From contig NZ_BMQJ01000006.1 of the NCBI RefSeq assembly GCF_014648055.1, positions 62,001-126,000 on the forward strand: a stretch of DNA of 64,000 bases, written 5' to 3'. Position numbers and translations under genes: made by a program. Positions within the stretch are counted from its first letter, which is position 1, and each line of letters begins with the position of its first letter. Shown here in pieces: positions 8,701 through 17,411 of this stretch. The stretch is from Streptosporangium pseudovulgare (GTDB lineage Bacteria; Actinomycetota; Actinomycetes; Streptosporangiales; Streptosporangiaceae). A model generated the notes under the pieces. The model did no database searches, had not been told where the DNA came from, and was given only the letters and a program-made list of their open reading frames with translations.

Positions 8701-9915
8701 CAGCCGTTGGAAAAGCTGCAGCCGGGCACCAGGCTGGCCGTACCGCGTCATGTACCCGCTCCTGAGCGCCTGCAGGAGTGGCCCGATGATGAGGTCGTCA
8801 TGCTGGCCCACATGATCGGTGACGGCTCGTTCGTGAAGAGCCGGCCCATCCGCTACGCCAGCAAGGACGAGGCGTGTCTTCAGGTGATGACCGAGGCGGC
8901 GAGGCACTTTGGGATCACCGCGATACGTGACGAATATGAAGCCGCCAGAGTGACGACCCTGAGGCTCCCCGCCCCGTATCGCCTGACGCACGGCAAGCGG
9001 AACCCGATCGCGGCCTGGCTCGACTCGATGGGACTCTTCGGGCGGAGGAGCCATGAGAAGTTCGTTCCCGAAGGCGTTTTCTCTCTCTCCAAGCGACAGA
9101 TAGGGCTTTTCCTCCGCCATCTCTGGGCGACCGACGGCTGTGTCTGGTGGGACGGGAAGACCGGTCAATCGCGGATCTACTATTCCTCCACCAGTCGTCG
9201 ACTGGTCGACGACGTCGCCAGGCTCCTACTGCGCTTCAACGTGATGACCAGGATCAAGGAGGTCCGCAAGAGCGGCTATCGGCCGGGGTACCACCTGTAC
9301 ATCTACGGTGCGGACAACCAGCTTCGCTTCCTGCGAGAGATCGGCGTGCATGGGGAACGATCGACGCAGGCCGAGCGGTGTGTCACCGCGTTGCAGGGGC
9401 TCACATCCAACACGAACCTCGACACCGTTCCCAAGGACGTCTGGGACAAGGTGCGGAGCGTGCTCGCCGAGAAGGGGATGACGCATCGGGAGTTCTCCAC
9501 CCGGCTCAACACCCAGTTCTGCGGAAGCGCTTTGTGGAAGCGCGCTCCCAGCAGGGAGCGACTGGGGCGGGTGGCAGCCATTCTCGAGGACGCCCAACTC
9601 GAGATGCTCGCGACCAATGACGTGTTCTGGGACGAGGTCGCCTCTATCGAGAGCCAGGGAGAGCAGCCCGTCTTTGACGCCACCGTCCTCGGCACCCACA
9701 ACTTCGTGGCCGACGGCATCAGCGTCCACAACTCGATCGAGCAGGATGCGGACATGGTCATCCTGCTGCACCGGGAGGACGCCTACGAGCGCGAGTCGCC
9801 CCGGGCGGGCGAGGCCGACCTGATCGTGGCCAAGCACCGTAACGGCCCCACCGCGACGGTCACCGTGGCGTTCCAGGGCCACTACAGCCGCTTCGTCGAC
9901 ATGGCCCCGCACTGA
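5779..9915 (+). CDS. dnaB: Replicative DNA helicase DnaB with two inteins
   Basis: Precursor of the hexameric replicative helicase (1378 aa). The exteins join to a 451-residue DnaB of normal length: N-terminal primase-interacting domain (RTPPNNIEAEQSVLGGML), linker, and RecA-like domain. Intein 1 (residues 225-725) splits the Walker A loop, ARPAIGK before and STLGLDFARS after. Intein 2 (residues 893-1318) splits motif H4, VSDLRESG before and SIEQDADMVILLHRE after. Walker B is FVIIDYLQLM and H3 is PVIAISQLNRGPEQRTDKRP. GTG start after GAAAGAGGGGG. Splicing of both is needed for activity, since each sits in a catalytic motif. Continues the ssb-rpsR-rplI block, displaced by the importer and MATE genes. 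Confidence 0.97.
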   Translation: MSIAEPPVFEPGFERTPPNNIEAEQSVLGGMLLSKDAIADVVEVVRADDFYRPAHQIIYDIITELYGRGDPADAVTVFGELQKRGEVARVGGGAYLHTLTAVVPTAANAGYYARIVREQAILRRLIEAGTRIVSYGYGGQDEEVDDIVDRAQAEIYKVTERRTSEDYVPLAEIMPGALDELEAIGGRNGQMVGVPTGFQDLDALTNGLHPGQMIVVAARPAIGKALALDTPLPTPDGWTTMGEVRPGDHLLGADGKPTRVVAATDTMHGRPCYEVEFSDGTVIVADAQHQWRTTTRASRRQKSEAKNSHYWPAESIRRVRDAYEAAAKEPERLITHREACSLVGEGFRHVLHTVQKRIGAAGRSPVLAAGPVRQYTRNAPSYRCGELFEGLYTRVSQPISASLAAEHRSVVTTEEIARTLRCASSDGRPNHAVTVAAPFDLPERDLPLSPYALGVWLGDGHSDAARFTTVDQEIISNLEAEGLRVTRAGSGVTYSMRLPDPEPVVERSCVVCGASFVPQTSQVRTCGRSCGGKARLSSEPVPAPTCPDCGGPSSGMRQCQTCRNHHGTVQAVLRSLGVLGDKHIPEIYLRASEGQRRALLAGLLDTDGYVSRNGQIQFAVTNRRLAEGAHELILSLGYRATMRTRPVRGRTADSSTCYMINFTASEKVFRLSRKAVRQVTAAHPSTSVRYIVDVRPVPSVPVRCVQVDNADHMYLAGRSCVPTHNSTLGLDFARSAAIKHHMTTVVFSLEMSRNEITMRLLSAEARVALHNMRSGTMTDDDWAKLARRMGEVAEAPLFIDDSPNMSMMEIRAKCRRLKQRNDLRFVIIDYLQLMSSPKKTESRQNEVSEISRAIKLLAKELEVPVIAISQLNRGPEQRTDKRPMVSDLRESGCLTADTRILRADTGAEVSLGELLENGDRDIPVWSLDERMRLVPRTMTHVFPSGTKEVFKLRLRSGREIKATANHPFMTYDGWQPLEKLQPGTRLAVPRHVPAPERLQEWPDDEVVMLAHMIGDGSFVKSRPIRYASKDEACLQVMTEAARHFGITAIRDEYEAARVTTLRLPAPYRLTHGKRNPIAAWLDSMGLFGRRSHEKFVPEGVFSLSKRQIGLFLRHLWATDGCVWWDGKTGQSRIYYSSTSRRLVDDVARLLLRFNVMTRIKEVRKSGYRPGYHLYIYGADNQLRFLREIGVHGERSTQAERCVTALQGLTSNTNLDTVPKDVWDKVRSVLAEKGMTHREFSTRLNTQFCGSALWKRAPSRERLGRVAAILEDAQLEMLATNDVFWDEVASIESQGEQPVFDATVLGTHNFVADGISVHNSIEQDADMVILLHREDAYERESPRAGEADLIVAKHRNGPTATVTVAFQGHYSRFVDMAPH
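6451..7953 (+). other. Intein 1 of DnaB: P-loop site, class 3 type, with LAGLIDADG endonuclease
   Basis: A 501-residue intein between Lys and Ser of the Walker A motif. Its first residue is Ala (ALALDTPLPTPDGW), not Cys or Ser, so the normal class 1 first step is impossible. The class 3 triplet is present: Trp67 next to the block B His (DAQHQW), Cys480 in block F (RCVQVDNADHMYLAG) and Thr499 in block G (VPTHN), with Ser +1 after it. Endonuclease blocks are LGVWLGDGH (about 229-237) and LLAGLLDTDG (375-384). Between them is a Cys-rich insert (about 285-342), and residues 75-220 form a helical region of unknown role before block C. Confidence 0.9.
8455..9732 (+). other. Intein 2 of DnaB: H4-motif site, class 1 type, with LAGLIDADG endonuclease
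   Basis: A 426-residue intein inserted after the Gly of SDLRESG. It begins with Cys1 (CLTADTRIL), has block B with TANHPF, and ends in block F (FDATVLGTHNFVADG) and block G (ISVHN) followed by Ser +1: a complete class 1 splicing domain. Endonuclease blocks are LAHMIGDGS and FLRHLWATDG, each keeping an acidic residue, so the homing endonuclease may be active. The insertion site is one used by inteins in other bacterial DnaB proteins. Confidence 0.92.
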
Positions 9916-10094
9916 CCTGACCACGCCGCCGTTCCGGCCCCGCGGCGGAGCGGGCACCCCCTGGCGATCCGGATCGGCGGCCTCGGGCGGGACCTCGGAC
10001 GGCCTCTCCCCGGGCGAGCGAACGCGGCCACGGGACGCGGCCGATCAGGATCGGCCCATCGGTCGTCCCGTCCGGGGGACTGGGAAGCCCCCAA

Positions 10095-10114
10095 TTTTGA
10101 CTTATAGGTCAAAA
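10095..10114. promoter_or_regulatory. Near-perfect palindrome before the TetR gene (candidate operator)
   Basis: TTTTGAC and GTCAAAA flank TTATAG; 18 of 20 bases are symmetric. It ends 20 bases before the TetR start and overlaps the likely promoter. A related sequence (reverse strand TTGAACTTCAGGTACAAA) lies at 10758-10775 before the adjacent SDR gene, suggesting autoregulation and control of the neighbour. Confidence 0.55.
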
Positions 10115-10134
10115 ACCGTGCTAGTGTTCCGGCC

Positions 10135-10713
10135 ATGGGAAGGCCCAAGCAGTTCGACCCGGATGCCGCCGTCGAGCGGGCCATGGACGTGTTCTGGCGG
10201 AAGGGGTACGCGGGGACGACCCCGCAGGACCTCGTCGACGCGCTCGGCATCGGCAAGGGCAGCCTCTACAACACCTTCGGCAGCAAGCACGCCTTGTTCG
10301 AGCTGGCGCTCCGCCGCTATCGCGACAGCCAGGCCACCGCCCTGGTCGAGATGCTGGAGGAGCCCGGTCCGGTCAGGGCGCGCCTGCGCAGGACGCTGGG
10401 GTTCCTCGCCGAGATGGACCTCGCCGACCCGGACCGCCGGGGCTGTATGGCCGTGAACGCGGCGGCGGAACTCGCCGGAACGGACGAGGCGGCGACCGAG
10501 CTCGTCCGGCGCATGTTCGCCCGAACCGAGGACGCCTTCCGCGCGCTGATCGAAGAAGGTCAGCGTTCAGGGGAGATCGCACCCGGCCGTGACCCCGCGG
10601 CCCTGGGGAGCCTGCTGCTGAACACGGTCGTGGGTCTGCGGCTCATGGCGCGTGTCGCAGAGGGCCCCGACCGGCTTGCCCGGGTGATCGACGCGATGGT
10701 CGACTCCCTCTGA
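10135..10713 (+). CDS. TetR/AcrR family transcriptional regulator
   Basis: Repressor-type regulator (192 aa). The N-terminal helix-turn-helix is well formed: AMDVFWRKGYAGTTPQDLVDALGIGKGSLYNTFGSKHALF. The C-terminal ligand domain has the pattern DPDRRGCMAVNAAAEL found in a large AcrR subfamily. It precedes an SDR oxidoreductase gene by 75 bases in the same direction, and both upstream regions carry related palindromes, so the SDR is its likely target. No convincing ribosome site precedes the ATG; the transcript may be leaderless or nearly so. Confidence 0.9.
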   Translation: MGRPKQFDPDAAVERAMDVFWRKGYAGTTPQDLVDALGIGKGSLYNTFGSKHALFELALRRYRDSQATALVEMLEEPGPVRARLRRTLGFLAEMDLADPDRRGCMAVNAAAELAGTDEAATELVRRMFARTEDAFRALIEEGQRSGEIAPGRDPAALGSLLLNTVVGLRLMARVAEGPDRLARVIDAMVDSL

Positions 10714-10757
10714 CCCGAACCGCGGGGCTCGCCCCCCGGAGTTCGTGCTGCCCAAAT

Positions 10758-10775
10758 TTTGTACCTGAAGTTCAA
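10758..10775. promoter_or_regulatory. Second candidate TetR site, before the SDR gene
   Basis: On the minus strand this reads TTGAACTTCAGGTACAAA. With two single-base insertions it aligns to TTGACTTATAGGTCAAA, the core of the palindrome in front of the TetR gene. It ends 13 bases before the SDR start codon, a position suited to repression. Confidence 0.4.
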
Positions 10776-10788
10776 TAAAAGGAGTGCC

Positions 10789-11571
10789 GTGAACCTCAAC
10801 CTCGCTTCCAAGACGGCCGTCGTCACCGGCGCCAGCCGCGGCATCGGACTCGCCACCGTCCAGACCCTGACCGCGGAAGGCGTCCGCGTCGTCGGCGCCG
10901 CCCGCACCATCACGCCCGAGCTGAAGGAGACCGGCGCGTACACGGTGTCCGCCGACCTGAGCACGGCGGAAGGCGTCGCCACCCTCATGGACGGCGCCCT
11001 GGCCGAACTCGGCGGCATCGATCTGCTGGTGAACAACGTCGGGGCCGGAGACGACGTGGAGCTCGCCGGCTTCCTCGACACCGACGACACGCAGTGGACC
11101 CGCATCCTCGACCTCAACCTGCTCAGCGCCGTCCGCGCCACCCGCGCCGCCCTGCCCAGCCTGATCGAACGCCGCGGATCGATCGTCAACGTCTCGTCCA
11201 TCAATTCCCGGATGCCCGCCGCCGGGCCGGTCGCCTACAGCGCGGCCAAGGCGGCCCTCGCCGCGCTGGGGAAGTCACTGGCTGAGGAGTTCGGGCCTCG
11301 GGGTGTGCGTGTGAACACCGTCTCGCCCGGGGTGACCCGCACCTCCATCTGGGAGGACCCCGACGGCTTCGGCGGCAAGGTGGCGGCCGGGGCGGGAATG
11401 GAACACGCGGCGTTCCTCCGGCAGGTCCCGCAAGCCTTCGGCATCACCACCGGCCGCCTCACCGAACCCCGGGAAGTGGCCGCCCTGATCGCGTTCCTTC
11501 TCTCCGACGTCGCCGGCAACATCACCGGCGCCGACCACGTCATCGACGGCGGCACGGTCAAGACGCTCTGA
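10789..11571 (+). CDS. SDR family NAD(P)-dependent oxidoreductase
   Basis: Classical short-chain dehydrogenase (260 aa). Motifs in order: cofactor loop TGASRGIG (about residues 14-21), VNNVG, catalytic Ser in NVSSINSR, YSAAK with catalytic Tyr and Lys, and SPGVTRTSIWED. The C-terminal GADHVIDGGTVKTL is typical. GTG start at 10789 follows AAAAGGAG; the upstream TTG at 10759 would lie in the putative operator. Follows and is probably controlled by the TetR gene. Substrate unknown. Confidence 0.9.
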   Translation: MNLNLASKTAVVTGASRGIGLATVQTLTAEGVRVVGAARTITPELKETGAYTVSADLSTAEGVATLMDGALAELGGIDLLVNNVGAGDDVELAGFLDTDDTQWTRILDLNLLSAVRATRAALPSLIERRGSIVNVSSINSRMPAAGPVAYSAAKAALAALGKSLAEEFGPRGVRVNTVSPGVTRTSIWEDPDGFGGKVAAGAGMEHAAFLRQVPQAFGITTGRLTEPREVAALIAFLLSDVAGNITGADHVIDGGTVKTL

Positions 11572-11731
11572 GCCGGGGAGGGCGCCGGCGACACCGGCCC
11601 GGGGCCCGCCCTCCCACACCGAGCCGGACGCGTACGGCGGCGCCCGGCCGCCCGTCCGGGAACGGGCCCCGGCGGGTAACGGGCGTCATGGCAGGGCTGG
11701 GTGGTGAGGCCGTACGGTGGCCCGCCGTACG

Positions 11732-12724
11732 TCAGCGGGCCGCGGCGTCCGCGGCGGGTGACCAGTGCGCCGGGTGGGCGAGCACCGACGGCAACTTCGT
11801 GGTGGCGTCGCCCCGGGCCGCGTCGAGCTGCGACTGGATGAGGAAGATGCTCCCGGTGAGGTCGGCGCCGCGCAGGTCGGCGCCGCGCAGGTCCGCGCCG
11901 ATGAGATCGGCCCCGCGCAGGTCGGCCCCGCGCAGGTCCGCGCCGATGAGGTAGGCGCCCCTGAGGCTGGCCCCGCGCAGGTCGGCGCCCCGCAGCCTGG
12001 CGCCGATGAGGTCCGCTCCGCGGAGATCCTTGCCGCGGCCCTTCCCCGAGCCTTTCCCCTGACCCCTGCCCCGGCCCTTGCCCCGGGCCTTTCCGGCTTC
12101 CCGGCCCTGTTCCGGGGCCTCGGCTCGGGCGAGCTCGCTCGCGCGCAGCAGCAGGGCGTTGACGTCCCGCCGGTGCGCCTCCAGGTCCAGCTCCAGCAGT
12201 TCCTCCGGGGCGCTCCGGGTGAGGCGCTCGGTCTCGTCGAGCGCGCGGCCGAGCTCGGCGTGAATCGGCCGGGCCGGGCGCAGGGCGAGCGCCTCGGTGA
12301 GGTACCACAGCAGCTCGTGGAGCTGCCGCATGACCGGGAACACCTCGAACATCCGGCCCGCGGTCTCTGGGAACCGCCGCCAGTCGCGCCCGCCGAAGGT
12401 GACCTGGGAGATCTTCTGGCCCGCCCCGAAGCAGTCGAAGACGGTGCAGCCGGCGAAGCCCCGGTTCCTCAGGTCGCGGTGGATGCCGCAGCGGAAGTCG
12501 TCCCGCAGGTTGGGGCAGGCCTTGCCGGCGGGTTTGTCGATGGCGAAGTCCGAGGAGGCGGCGAAGGCAGGGGCGACGCAGCACAGCGCGAAACACCGCT
12601 CGCAGTCGGCGCGCAGGTCCCGGCGGCCGGGACGGCCCCCGCCCGCGGGCGCCGGAGCACCCGGGTCATCCGGGGCGTCCGGGGTGCCGGGGCGGGGTTC
12701 GGTGTGGTCGTGTCGCTCGGACAA
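11732..12724 (-). CDS. YkgJ-like Cys-cluster protein with pentapeptide repeats
   Basis: A 330-residue protein in two parts. The N-terminal half has a Cys cluster ([32 protein letters not shown]) matching the CxxCxxCC zinc/iron-binding YkgJ type. The middle is charged and includes a Gly/Lys/Arg run ([21 protein letters not shown]). The C-terminal part is about 14 pentapeptide repeats of type A(D/N)LxG ([20 protein letters not shown]...), which fold as a right-handed beta helix. The repeats are nearly identical at DNA level (11855-12025), suggesting recent expansion. TTG start proposed after AGGAG. Function unknown; some pentapeptide proteins mimic DNA or give gyrase-inhibitor resistance, but that is not shown here. 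Confidence 0.75.
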   Translation of the reverse strand: MSERHDHTEPRPGTPDAPDDPGAPAPAGGGRPGRRDLRADCERCFALCCVAPAFAASSDFAIDKPAGKACPNLRDDFRCGIHRDLRNRGFAGCTVFDCFGAGQKISQVTFGGRDWRRFPETAGRMFEVFPVMRQLHELLWYLTEALALRPARPIHAELGRALDETERLTRSAPEELLELDLEAHRRDVNALLLRASELARAEAPEQGREAGKARGKGRGRGQGKGSGKGRGKDLRGADLIGARLRGADLRGASLRGAYLIGADLRGADLRGADLIGADLRGADLRGADLTGSIFLIQSQLDAARGDATTKLPSVLAHPAHWSPAADAAAR

Positions 12725-12865
12725 TGTGCGTGATCTCCTGTCGGGCCGGGTGGGGCCTCACCGCCGAGGGGGTCGATGAAGGTTACCCCCGGAAGCCGTA
12801 CACCTGTTCATCCGGATCCCGGCCCGCCGGTTCCGGAAAGGGGGGGCCGGGAACGGGACGCGGTG

Positions 12866-14464
<1,599 letters not shown>

Positions 14465-14489
14465 GGAGATACGCTCCGGATTCGCTCAA

Positions 14490-14519
14490 GGACACAGGAA
14501 GGACGCGGAACCTGTGTCC
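14490..14519 (-). promoter_or_regulatory. Leader hairpin upstream of the ABC-F gene
   Basis: GGACACAGG and CCTGTGTCC form a perfect 9-bp stem around 12 bases, ending about 25 bases before the ABC-F start codon. The gap 14465-14700 holds this hairpin and otherwise nothing recognised. Confidence 0.5.
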
Positions 14520-14700
14520 GAGCTAGGAGATCCGGGGCAGAGCCATACCGGGCATCTTATGAGGGGGCCCGTCGCGGCGTCGAAGGGTTTTCCGCCACCG
14601 TGCGTCCTCTTCGACGCCGCCTCCGGATGCGGCACCCGTGGAACCTCCGGCCATCCCGCCGACCGGCCCCTTACCGCGCCATCCGGGCGGTCCGCGCGTC

Positions 14701-15207
14701 CTACGCCCCGCCGCCCGGGGCGGCCGATGCCCCGTGGACCACCAGGGCCCAGGCGAGGCAGCCGAAGGCCGCCGTCGACGCCGCCGCGCGGACGACGTTC
14801 CAGCGCACCCACGCCGCCTCGAAGTGCTCTCGCGCCGCCGCGAGATCACCGGTCCCGGCCGCGGCGAGCCGGTCGTTGAGCGGCACGTTGACCGCGAAGG
14901 TCACGGCCAGGACGAGGCCGTACAGCACGAGGGCGGCCACGATCCAGGGCAGCACCGGCCGGGCGTCCCCGCGCAGGTGGAGCGCCGCCGCCAGCAGGGT
15001 CAGCACCAGTGCGCCGCCGAAGGCGAGGGCGAACCAGCCGTTGAGGATGGCCACGTTGATCTGCCGCATCGCCTCCACGAAGGTGCGGTCGCCGCCGCGG
15101 CCCAGACCGGGCATGACCGCGTAGGCGAAGGCGGCGAACAGGCCGGCCGTGAGGCCCATGGCGAGGGTGGACGCGACCAGGGCGGCGCTTCTGAACAACT
15201 CGAACAT
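14701..15207 (-). CDS. DUF1772 family membrane protein
   Basis: Small integral membrane protein (168 aa) with four predicted helices: LVASTLAMGLTAGLFAAFAYAVMPGL, the FALAFGGALVLTLLAAALHL segment, WIVAALVLYGLVLAVTFAVNVPLND, and the C-terminal AAFGCLAWALVVHG. The pattern VNVPLNDRLA followed by F..AWVRWNVVRA is the DUF1772 signature (also called anthrone-oxygenase-like). The ATG at 15207 has GGAG 6 bases upstream; the longer upstream frame is Pro/Arg-rich and lacks a ribosome site. Lies downstream of, and co-oriented with, an NmrA-type reductase. Confidence 0.75.
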   Translation of the reverse strand: MFELFRSAALVASTLAMGLTAGLFAAFAYAVMPGLGRGGDRTFVEAMRQINVAILNGWFALAFGGALVLTLLAAALHLRGDARPVLPWIVAALVLYGLVLAVTFAVNVPLNDRLAAAGTGDLAAAREHFEAAWVRWNVVRAAASTAAFGCLAWALVVHGASAAPGGGA

Positions 15208-15355
15208 CGCTTTCTCCATGAACAGGGGGCGGGTGTCCGCACGGGGAGGCGGACCCTTCGGGAGTGGGCGCGAGCCCGCCCCGCACGGGCGGGTGCGGGC
15301 CGCTTCGGCGGCGCGGGTCTCCGGCGCCCGGACGGTCCGGCGAGGTCCGGCGCGG

Positions 15356-16177
15356 TCAGGCGTTCCAGACGCCGGTCGCGGCGGTCTCGCGGGCGTAGTC
15401 GGTGAAGTCACGGGGCTCCCTGCCCAGGACGCGCCGGACGCCGTCGGCGAGGTGGGCGTTGCGTCCGTCCAGGACCCTGGCGAACAGTCCGGCCAGCATA
15501 GCCGCCTCCCCGGCCGGCACGCCCTGCCCCACGAGTCCGGCGGTGTACTCCTGCGGAGAGACCGGTACGTACCGGACGTCCCTGCCCGCCGCCTCGGCGA
15601 TCTCCCGAGCCGCGTCGGCGAAGGTGAGCAGGCGGGGGCCGGTCAGTTCGTGGATCCGGCCCGCGTGGCCGTCCCGTGTCAGCGCCGCGACGGCGACGTC
15701 CGCGATGTCCTCGACGTCGACGAACGGCTCCGCCACCGTCCCGGCCGGCAAGGTGATCACTCCGTCGAGCACCGGTCCCAGCAGGTGGTGCTCACTGAAG
15801 TTCTGGCAGAACCAGCTCGCCCGCAGGATCGTCCAGTCGGTGCCGCAGGACTCCACCTCCCGTTCGCAGGCGCGGGCCTCCTCCTCGCCCCGGCCCGACA
15901 GCAGCACCAGCCGCCGGACCCCGCCTCCCGCCGCCAGGCGGGCGAACGCGCCGATCGCCTCCACCGATCCGGGGGCGGCCAGGTCAGGCTGGTACGTCAC
16001 GTACACCGCCTCCGCGTCCCGCAGCGCGGGGCCCCAGGTGGCCGGCTCCTCCCAGTCGAACGGGAGCGCGGTCGAGCGAGAGACGGCCCGCACCGGCAGG
16101 CCCCGGGCCGCGAGCCGCGCGGCCACCCTGCGGCCGGTCTTGCCCGTGCCGCCCACAATCACCGTTGTCTTCTGCAT
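15356..16177 (-). CDS. NmrA/YtfG-type NAD(P)-binding reductase
   Basis: Atypical short-chain reductase (273 aa). The Rossmann glycine motif is at the very start (TTVIVGGTGKTGRRVAARLAA, loop GGTGKTG). Later come VRRLVLLSGRGEEEA, DWTILRASWFCQNFSE, VEDIADVAVAAL and IHELTGPRLLTFADAA, as in NmrA-like and QorB-type proteins. ATG chosen at 16177 because GGAGAC precedes it and the Gly motif begins there. A 16-bp motif 55 bases upstream (16232-16247) is shared with the promoter of the AraC regulator at 19367, which may therefore control it. Confidence 0.85.
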   Translation of the reverse strand: MQKTTVIVGGTGKTGRRVAARLAARGLPVRAVSRSTALPFDWEEPATWGPALRDAEAVYVTYQPDLAAPGSVEAIGAFARLAAGGGVRRLVLLSGRGEEEARACEREVESCGTDWTILRASWFCQNFSEHHLLGPVLDGVITLPAGTVAEPFVDVEDIADVAVAALTRDGHAGRIHELTGPRLLTFADAAREIAEAAGRDVRYVPVSPQEYTAGLVGQGVPAGEAAMLAGLFARVLDGRNAHLADGVRRVLGREPRDFTDYARETAATGVWNA

Positions 16178-16231
16178 GTCTCCAGTCAAGTACCGCTCGA
16201 TGAGACTTTCCATGGTGTAAAAGCTCATCCC

Positions 16232-16247
16232 CATATTCGAGCGTCTA
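16232..16247. promoter_or_regulatory. Motif shared with the AraC gene promoter, copy 1
   Basis: CATATTCGAGCGTCTA, matching CATATTTGAACGTCTA at 19341-19356 in 14 of 16 positions. It sits 55 bases upstream of the reductase start, in reverse orientation relative to that gene. Confidence 0.5.
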
Positions 16248-16277
16248 TCGCGGAGAGGGCGGGCGTACTCGTCACCC

Positions 16278-16477
16278 TGTGGACCATGCGCCCAACCCTG
16301 CGGACCATGCGTCACGAGCGGCGCAGACCATGCGCCATGAGCGGCGCCACCTCCATCACGGGGGCGCCGCTCGCGCGCCACGAGCGGCACCCCTTCACCA
16401 CAGCGGGTGCCGCTCGCGCGCCACGAGCGGCACCCCTCCATCACAGCGGGTGCCGTTCACTCTCCTCGAACGGCACC
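16278..16477. repeat. Array of tandem hairpin repeats
   Basis: Degenerate repeats fill the gap between the reductase and the secreted-protein gene. Hairpins: 16339-16372 (GAGCGGCGCC/GGCGCCGCTC), 16381-16416 (CGAGCGGCACCC/GGGTGCCGCTCG), 16425-16458 (GAGCGGCACCC/GGGTGCCGTTC), and 16449-16477 (GTGCCGTTC/GAACGGCAC). The last two share an arm and exclude each other. The first part (16278-16340) has repeats of ACCATGCG without the full stem. They follow the stop of the upstream minus-strand gene, so they may terminate its transcript. Confidence 0.75.
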
Positions 16478-16496
16478 GCCCCCGTTCGCACCCGGA

Positions 16497-17339
16497 TCAG
16501 AGCGCGAAGTCCACGGCGAACTCCCGGTACACCTGCTCCCTGGCCGCCTGGGCCTTGGGCGAGTACGCGGCGTAGAAGGACTTCCCGCACTCCAGGTCCT
16601 TCAGGGCATCCTTGATCTCCCTGTCCAGGTACGGCTTGGCCTCCTCCGGCTTCAGCACCGGCTTCATGGTCAGGACGCGGCCCTTGGGCACCTTCGGCAG
16701 CGGACCCTTGTGCTGCCTCTTGGCGACCTCCGTGGCCTGCTTCATGTACCGTGACCGGCCGAGCTCGGCCAGGGCCGAGGGCTTGGTCCGGCCGACGCCC
16801 AGGCATGTGGCGAACCGCCCGCCGAGTCGCGCGATCTCCTTGTCCTTGTCGAGCGCGGCCAGGGACCTGTCCGTCGCCGCGTCGAGCTTGGTGAGGTAGT
16901 CGTCGAACGAGGTGACGGTCTTGCCCAAGTGCTGCTCGACGGCCTTGGCGAAGCAGCCGTCGTCGGCGGCGCGCCACTTCTTCAGCTCGTCCGCCGACAT
17001 CGCCATCAGGTTCTCGTTGTTCGGGTTCTCCCCCGACACGGGGTTGACCACCGGGTCGTGCGGATAGACGAGCCTGGACCAGACGCCGTAGCCGTACTTG
17101 GCCCGGTACGCGCGCAGCGCCGCGTAGTCACCCGCGAGCCGCTCCCGCTCCCCGTCCTGCCACTCGCGCCTGATCACCGGTTCGGCCAGGTAGGTGAAGC
17201 CTCGCTCCTGCATGCAGGCGACACGCGTCTCCTCCATGGCGGCCTTCTTCTCGTACACGGCCTCCGCCCCCGGTGAGGTGAGACCGCCGAACGAACCGAT
17301 GAGCAGGGTGGCCGCGACGGCCTTCGCTGCGACGAACAT
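16497..17339 (-). CDS. Secreted protein of unknown function, end of the ECF sigma operon
   Basis: A 280-residue exported protein. Signal peptide: hydrophobic AVAATLLIGSFGGL with a likely cleavage after AEA. The mature part is helical and charged, with four Cys (VACMQERGF, DDGCFAKA, FATCLGVGR, LECGKSFY) that could form two disulfides. No known domain was recognised. ATG start follows AAGGAG. Located 72 bases after the CU044_5270-like gene and in the same direction, so probably cotranscribed with the ECF sigma factor. Confidence 0.75.
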   Translation of the reverse strand: MFVAAKAVAATLLIGSFGGLTSPGAEAVYEKKAAMEETRVACMQERGFTYLAEPVIRREWQDGERERLAGDYAALRAYRAKYGYGVWSRLVYPHDPVVNPVSGENPNNENLMAMSADELKKWRAADDGCFAKAVEQHLGKTVTSFDDYLTKLDAATDRSLAALDKDKEIARLGGRFATCLGVGRTKPSALAELGRSRYMKQATEVAKRQHKGPLPKVPKGRVLTMKPVLKPEEAKPYLDREIKDALKDLECGKSFYAAYSPKAQAAREQVYREFAVDFAL

Positions 17340-17411
17340 GGCAATGCTCCTTCATCTGTGTGGACATGCGAAACAGAACTCCCGGCCGAGAAGGCCGGAT
17401 CGGGGAAGGTC

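Noticed and set aside
5350-9168. A 1272-codon open frame on the minus strand across dnaB
   Set aside because: It lies antisense to the DnaB exteins and inteins, has no recognisable domain and arises from codon bias in GC-rich DNA.
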